Source: CAVSIS01 sp963814875
GTDB taxonomy: Bacteria; Acidobacteriota; Thermoanaerobaculia; Thermoanaerobaculales; Sulfomarinibacteraceae
Length of the DNA stretch: 57,302 nucleotides
Assembly: GCA_963814875.1 (NCBI GenBank)
Contig: CAWFFJ010000020.1
Span: forward strand, 1-57,302
Direction: 5' to 3'
Part shown: in pieces, positions 52,098-57,302 of the stretch
How the letters are laid out: every line of letters starts with the position of its first letter
How positions within the stretch are numbered: position 1 is the stretch's first letter
Made by a program: the position numbers and the translations under genes
The notes under the pieces: model-generated
The model's input: only the letters and a program-made list of their open reading frames with translations
What the model was told of the DNA's origin: nothing
The model's database searches: none

Positions 52098-53351
52098 ATG
52101 CAACGTGCGATGGTGGTCGTCGGAGCGCTACTTATTCAGCTGTGCCTGGGCGCGATCTACGCGTGGTCCGCGTTCACCCAGGCGCTCACAATGCCTCTTG
52201 CGAAGGGCGGTCAGTTCGGCTTCACCGCCACGCAGAGCCAGGCGATCTTCTCGGTCGGCCTGGCGGTGTTCGCGGTGGTGATGGTCCTGGCCGGCAAGTG
52301 GCTGGCTCGATCGGGCCCGCGTATCGTGGCGCTGTCCGGAGGGATTCTGCTCGGGCTCGGTTACGTCGGCGCCTCGTTCGTGGGCCAGTCGTTCATGGGT
52401 CAGCTGATCACCATCGGCATCATGGGAGGGGCGGGAATCGGCCTCGCCTATGTCTGCCCGATCACCGTCGGGATTCAGTGGTTTCCCGAAAAGAAGGGCA
52501 TGATCACCGGGATCGCGGTCGCCGGGTTCGGATTCGGCGCCCTGATCTGGGTGAAGCTCGCCGGAGCGTGGGGCCACCTCATCGAGACGCAGGGCGTGCT
52601 CGGAACGTATCGGATCTTCGGCATCCTGTTCGCCATCGGAGTCGTGGTCGGCTCGATCTGGATGGTGAAGCCGAAGGAGTACGAGGCGGCGGCGAAGGGC
52701 TCGCCGAAGGCAGGCGTGCCGCTGGGCATTCAGCCGGCCGAGATGCTCAAGACGCCGCAGTTCTACATCGTGTGGATCACCTTCGTCGTCGGCGCGATGG
52801 CCGGCCTCATGGTCATCGGCGTCATCAAGCTCTTCAGCATCGACGCATTGACGACGGCGGGGATGGACGCAGCGAGGGCGTCGGCGATCGCGGGCACCGC
52901 CATGGGCGTGTTCTACGCGATCTTCAACGGTCTCGGACGCATCGTCTGGGGCAGCGTGTCCGACAAGCTCGGGCGGCAGCGCTCGGTGATCTTCATGTGC
53001 CTCTTCCAGGGCATCATGATGTTCGCGTTCTACTTCGTGCTGTCCTCCTCCGAGTGGCCACTCTACATCGGCGCGGCGCTGATCGGCTTCAACTTCGGCG
53101 GCAACTTCGCCCTCTTCCCGGCCCTCACCGCCGACCTGTTCGGCACCGCCACGGTGGGGCGCAACTACGGCTGGGTGTTCACGTCATACGGGGTCGGCGG
53201 GATCTTCGGGCCGATCATGGCCGGGCACTTCAAGGACATCGGGATGGGCAAGGGTGTCAGCGCGTGGATGCCGGCGTTCGTGATCGCCGGCGTCGCTCTC
53301 GTCATCGTCGCGGGACTGATGACGCGTCTCAAGCCGATGGCAAAGGCCTAG
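52098..53351 (+). CDS. OFA-type major facilitator transporter (monocarboxylate/oxalate-formate antiporter family)
   Basis: 417 residues with twelve helices. The N-terminal LCLGAIYAWSAFTQAL is the family start. GGAGIGLAYVCPITVGIQWFPEKKGMITGIAVAGFGFGALIW is the OFA signature, as is NGLGRIVWGSVSDKLGRQR between the halves. It may import or exchange acetate, pyruvate or another small acid. Acetyl-CoA synthetase follows on the same strand 264 bp later, which favours acetate or a related monocarboxylate. Confidence 0.9.
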   Translation: MQRAMVVVGALLIQLCLGAIYAWSAFTQALTMPLAKGGQFGFTATQSQAIFSVGLAVFAVVMVLAGKWLARSGPRIVALSGGILLGLGYVGASFVGQSFMGQLITIGIMGGAGIGLAYVCPITVGIQWFPEKKGMITGIAVAGFGFGALIWVKLAGAWGHLIETQGVLGTYRIFGILFAIGVVVGSIWMVKPKEYEAAAKGSPKAGVPLGIQPAEMLKTPQFYIVWITFVVGAMAGLMVIGVIKLFSIDALTTAGMDAARASAIAGTAMGVFYAIFNGLGRIVWGSVSDKLGRQRSVIFMCLFQGIMMFAFYFVLSSSEWPLYIGAALIGFNFGGNFALFPALTADLFGTATVGRNYGWVFTSYGVGGIFGPIMAGHFKDIGMGKGVSAWMPAFVIAGVALVIVAGLMTRLKPMAKA

Positions 53352-53615
53352 GAGAGTGACTCGGGTGATGAGATCGGCGGCCCCGTCGCGCGGGTCGCTG
53401 TGAGTGATCTCCCGGCTGGCATCCTCACTCGAACGCGCGTCGAAACGTTGAGACAACAGCAGGGGTTGTCACCGACCACCACTTCAACGTGAAACCAGGG
53501 TTCGCGCGGCTGGAGACAGAAGGACGGCGCCAGGGACTGCGATCAGCTCGATCTGCAGTGCCGGCTCCACTTCTGCTGAGAGCTTCTGCGAGCCCGTAGC
53601 CGAGAGGGGTGAACC
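53352..53615. other. Gap between transporter and acs
   Basis: It contains a small inverted repeat GACAAC/GTTGTC (53452-53457 and 53465-53470), possibly an operator, and the GAGAGGGG ribosome-binding site of acs. No gene is seen. Confidence 0.4.
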
Positions 53616-55646
<2,031 letters not shown>

Positions 55647-55654
55647 ATCCGAAC

Positions 55655-55683
55655 GCCGGGCGGGCGCTCAGCGCCCGCCCGGC
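55655..55683 (+). terminator. Hairpin terminator after acs
   Basis: GCCGGGCGGGCGC and its exact complement GCGCCCGCCCGGC form a 13-bp stem with a TCA loop, 9 nt after the acs stop. The following CTCTTGT is only weakly T-rich. Confidence 0.75.
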
Positions 55684-55749
55684 CTCTTGTCCCGCTTGAG
55701 CCGCCCCCGCCCCGGTCCCGAGCCATGGGCCGTCCAGGGCGTCGGCTCT

Positions 55750-55845
55750 CTACTCGGCGCGCAGCGTCTCCACGGGATTCACTGCCGCCGCCCGCAGAGC
55801 CGGCACGGCGGTCCCGAGCGCGCCACGCGAGGCATCGGCCAACGA
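55750..55845 (-). pseudogene. C-terminal stub of an FtsX/MacB-type ABC permease
   Basis: The minus-strand frame ends SLADASRGALGTAVPALRAAAVNPVETLRAE before a stop. The PALRA..VNPVETLR.E tail is the hallmark C-terminus of ABC efflux permeases, very frequent in Acidobacteriota. Nothing upstream is left of the gene; a methyltransferase gene begins there on the other strand. Confidence 0.6.
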
Positions 55846-55858
55846 ACCGAGACATGAC

Positions 55859-56563
55859 ATGAGCTTTGCTCGTCGCGCAACCGGCCTGCGCGAACGGATC
55901 GACGATCCTTCGTGCGATTCTGGGCGCCTCCGAAACACGTATCGGCAGTTCGCTGCGGTGAACCGTCTGCTGGCCGGATGGCGAGGGATGTACCGACGGT
56001 ATCTTCGCCCCGAGCTGCGCGACCGCACCCGTGCTTTCAGCGTGCTCGATGTCGGGTGCGGAGGAGGCGACCTGCTGCCCGTGCTGCAGCGCTGGGCACG
56101 GCGCGACGGCTTCCGTCTGACGGGGACCGGCGTGGACACTGATGCCCGCGCGATCGACTATGTCAGCTCTCGGTCCTGGCCTGCCGGGGTCACCTTTCGC
56201 CTCGCCTCGACCGCCGAGCTGCTCGAAACGGGCGAGCGGTTCGATTTCACTGTCTGCAATCACGTCCTTCACCACTTGTCGGACAAGCAGATTCCGGGGT
56301 TCCTCCAGGACATTGCTGGGTTGACCCGCGGCGTCGCCGTGCTGACCGACGCGATCAGGAGCCGTGCCGCACACGCGATGTTCACGTTGATCACCACGCC
56401 GCTGTTTCACGGCTCTTTCATCGTGGAGGACGGCCGGGTGTCGATTCGGCGCAGCTTCCGGCCCCACGAGCTGAGGAGGCTTGCCCCTCCGGCGTGGGAC
56501 GTGTTCCCGGTGTTTCCGTTCCGGCAGGCCATGGTGTATCGCGCCGCGAAGGGGAAACGATGA
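55859..56563 (+). CDS. Class I SAM-dependent methyltransferase
   Basis: 234 residues. SAM motif I is FSVLDVGCGGGDLLPVL (~62-78), motif II includes GTGVDTDARAIDYV, and FDFTVCNHVLHHLSDKQIPGFLQDIAGL is motif post-I/III. A later RRSFRPHELRRL region follows. The substrate cannot be assigned; UbiE-like and small-molecule methyltransferases have this layout. The ribosome-binding site is weak. The stop lies 78 nt before the OmpA start, and co-transcription is possible. Confidence 0.87.
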   Translation: MSFARRATGLRERIDDPSCDSGRLRNTYRQFAAVNRLLAGWRGMYRRYLRPELRDRTRAFSVLDVGCGGGDLLPVLQRWARRDGFRLTGTGVDTDARAIDYVSSRSWPAGVTFRLASTAELLETGERFDFTVCNHVLHHLSDKQIPGFLQDIAGLTRGVAVLTDAIRSRAAHAMFTLITTPLFHGSFIVEDGRVSIRRSFRPHELRRLAPPAWDVFPVFPFRQAMVYRAAKGKR

Positions 56564-56640
56564 AAAGGAACCTCCTCTCACCGACACGGGACTTTGAGGG
56601 ATGCCGGCTGCCGTTACACGGGGAGACAGTGGAGGTTTCG

Positions 56641-57294
56641 ATGACCACGAAGAAGCTCTTGATCGTCAGTGTGGCAACGTTGATGGTACTGGCAACGGCT
56701 TGTATCTCCAGTGAGGATCCCAATCGCCGTGCCAAGCAAGCGACAGCCATCGGCGCCGCCGCCGGGGCGGTGGCGGGGGCGGTCATCGGCAACCAGAGCG
56801 GGAACCCGACGACCGGGGCGGTCATCGGCGCCGCCGCCGGTGCTGGAATCGGCGCCGCCGTCGGCCACCGCCGCGACAAGATGGCAGCGGAGATGCGGGA
56901 GATCGACAACGTCGCGGTGCAGCCGTCGGGCACCGATCCGGAGCAGCTCAACCTCATCGTCAACAATCAAGTGCTCTTCGATACCGACTCGGCGACCCTG
57001 CGCACGGCCTCACTGGGCACGCTCAACGACATCGCCGGCGTCCTCGGCCGCTACCCCGACGCGACCCTCACGGTGGTCGGCTACACCGACAGCACCGGCA
57101 GCGAGGTGCACAACCAGGAGCTCTCCGAGCGGCGGGCCCAGGCGGTGTGCAACTACCTGATCTCGAGTGGGGTGGTGGGTAACCGCATCACCGCCGTAGG
57201 GCTCGGCGAGTCCGATCCCATCGCCTCCAACCACAGCGACGAGGGCCGGCAGCAGAATCGGCGGGTGGAGTTCCGGGTCCACGTGGCGAGCTGA
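56641..57294 (+). CDS. OmpA-family lipoprotein with glycine zipper
   Basis: 217 residues. I chose ATG 56641 because GGAGG lies 5 nt upstream and a lipoprotein signal starts there (MTTKKLLIV...VLATACISS, Cys ~22). A glycine-zipper segment (~35-75: IGAAAGAVAGAVIG and AVIGAAAGAGIGAAVG) precedes the OmpA-like peptidoglycan-binding domain. That domain holds LFDTDSATLRTASLGTLND, VVGYTDSTGSEVHNQELSERRAQAV and GLGESDPIASN....RQQNRRVEF. It anchors the outer membrane or envelope to peptidoglycan. The gene ends just before the window edge. Confidence 0.93.
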   Translation: MTTKKLLIVSVATLMVLATACISSEDPNRRAKQATAIGAAAGAVAGAVIGNQSGNPTTGAVIGAAAGAGIGAAVGHRRDKMAAEMREIDNVAVQPSGTDPEQLNLIVNNQVLFDTDSATLRTASLGTLNDIAGVLGRYPDATLTVVGYTDSTGSEVHNQELSERRAQAVCNYLISSGVVGNRITAVGLGESDPIASNHSDEGRQQNRRVEFRVHVAS

Positions 57295-57302
57295 CGCGTT
57301 CG

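Noticed and set aside
53452..53470. Small inverted repeat GACAAC/GTTGTC before acs as a definite operator
   Set aside because: Arms of 6 bp occur by chance at this length and no regulator gene is adjacent; noted only within the gap entry.

Overview
The window comes from a high-GC bacterium. It encodes three large Ser/Thr protein kinases with TPR tails (one cut by the left edge), an acidobacterial-type ECF sigma factor, an SBBP-repeat protein and other large secreted propeller-type proteins. Encapsulated ECF/kinase/propeller gene sets of this kind suggest Acidobacteriota, perhaps the Thermoanaerobaculia/Holophagae side. That assignment is inferred from gene content only; no rRNA gene is present. 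The window holds about 40 intact protein genes, two tRNA genes and an unusually large number of gene remnants.

Layout. 1-24 kb is a signalling and secretion region: kinase tail, ECF sigma factor, frameshifted secreted repeat protein, M28 peptidase, nucleotidyltransferase with a small partner, YVTN propeller, kinase-TPR, SBBP protein, DoxX protein, metzincin-FG-GAP protein, kinase-TPR and an NlpC/P60-like lipoprotein. 24-35 kb holds an EndoIII-like glycosylase, an esterase, a tetR-MAPEG-ODP operon, a GGDEF/EAL protein, a scar of two truncated genes, DUF488, malonyl-CoA decarboxylase and a CDF transporter. 35-46 kb holds a coupled MOSC/tandem-CpeT pair, glgC, a three-gene transhydrogenase operon, tRNA-Cys and tRNA-Gly, a prolyl oligopeptidase and an EamA transporter. 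46-57 kb holds a Nudix hydrolase, a HAD phosphatase, the surE-pcm-DedA/YqaA-acylphosphatase-unknown operon, an OFA-type transporter followed by acetyl-CoA synthetase, a methyltransferase and an OmpA lipoprotein.

Three features cut across the genes. (1) Many genes without a Shine-Dalgarno sequence have a TAnnnT-like hexamer 6-9 nt before the start codon, which points to leaderless transcripts. (2) Intergenic DNA carries several small repeat elements: a 163-bp element with terminal inverted repeats, a 195-bp repeat in two inverted copies about 95% identical, and elements bounded by degenerate short-period arrays in inverted orientation. (3) Fragments of phosphoketolase, CocE/NonD hydrolase, an ABC permease, a nucleotidyltransferase and a membrane protein show active gene loss.

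I found no CRISPR array, prophage, intact transposase or clear new multi-gene system. The best candidates for new biology are the repeat elements, the leaderless promoter pattern, the metzincin with a duplicated C-terminal module, the tandem CpeT protein, and the tetR-MAPEG-ODP operon.
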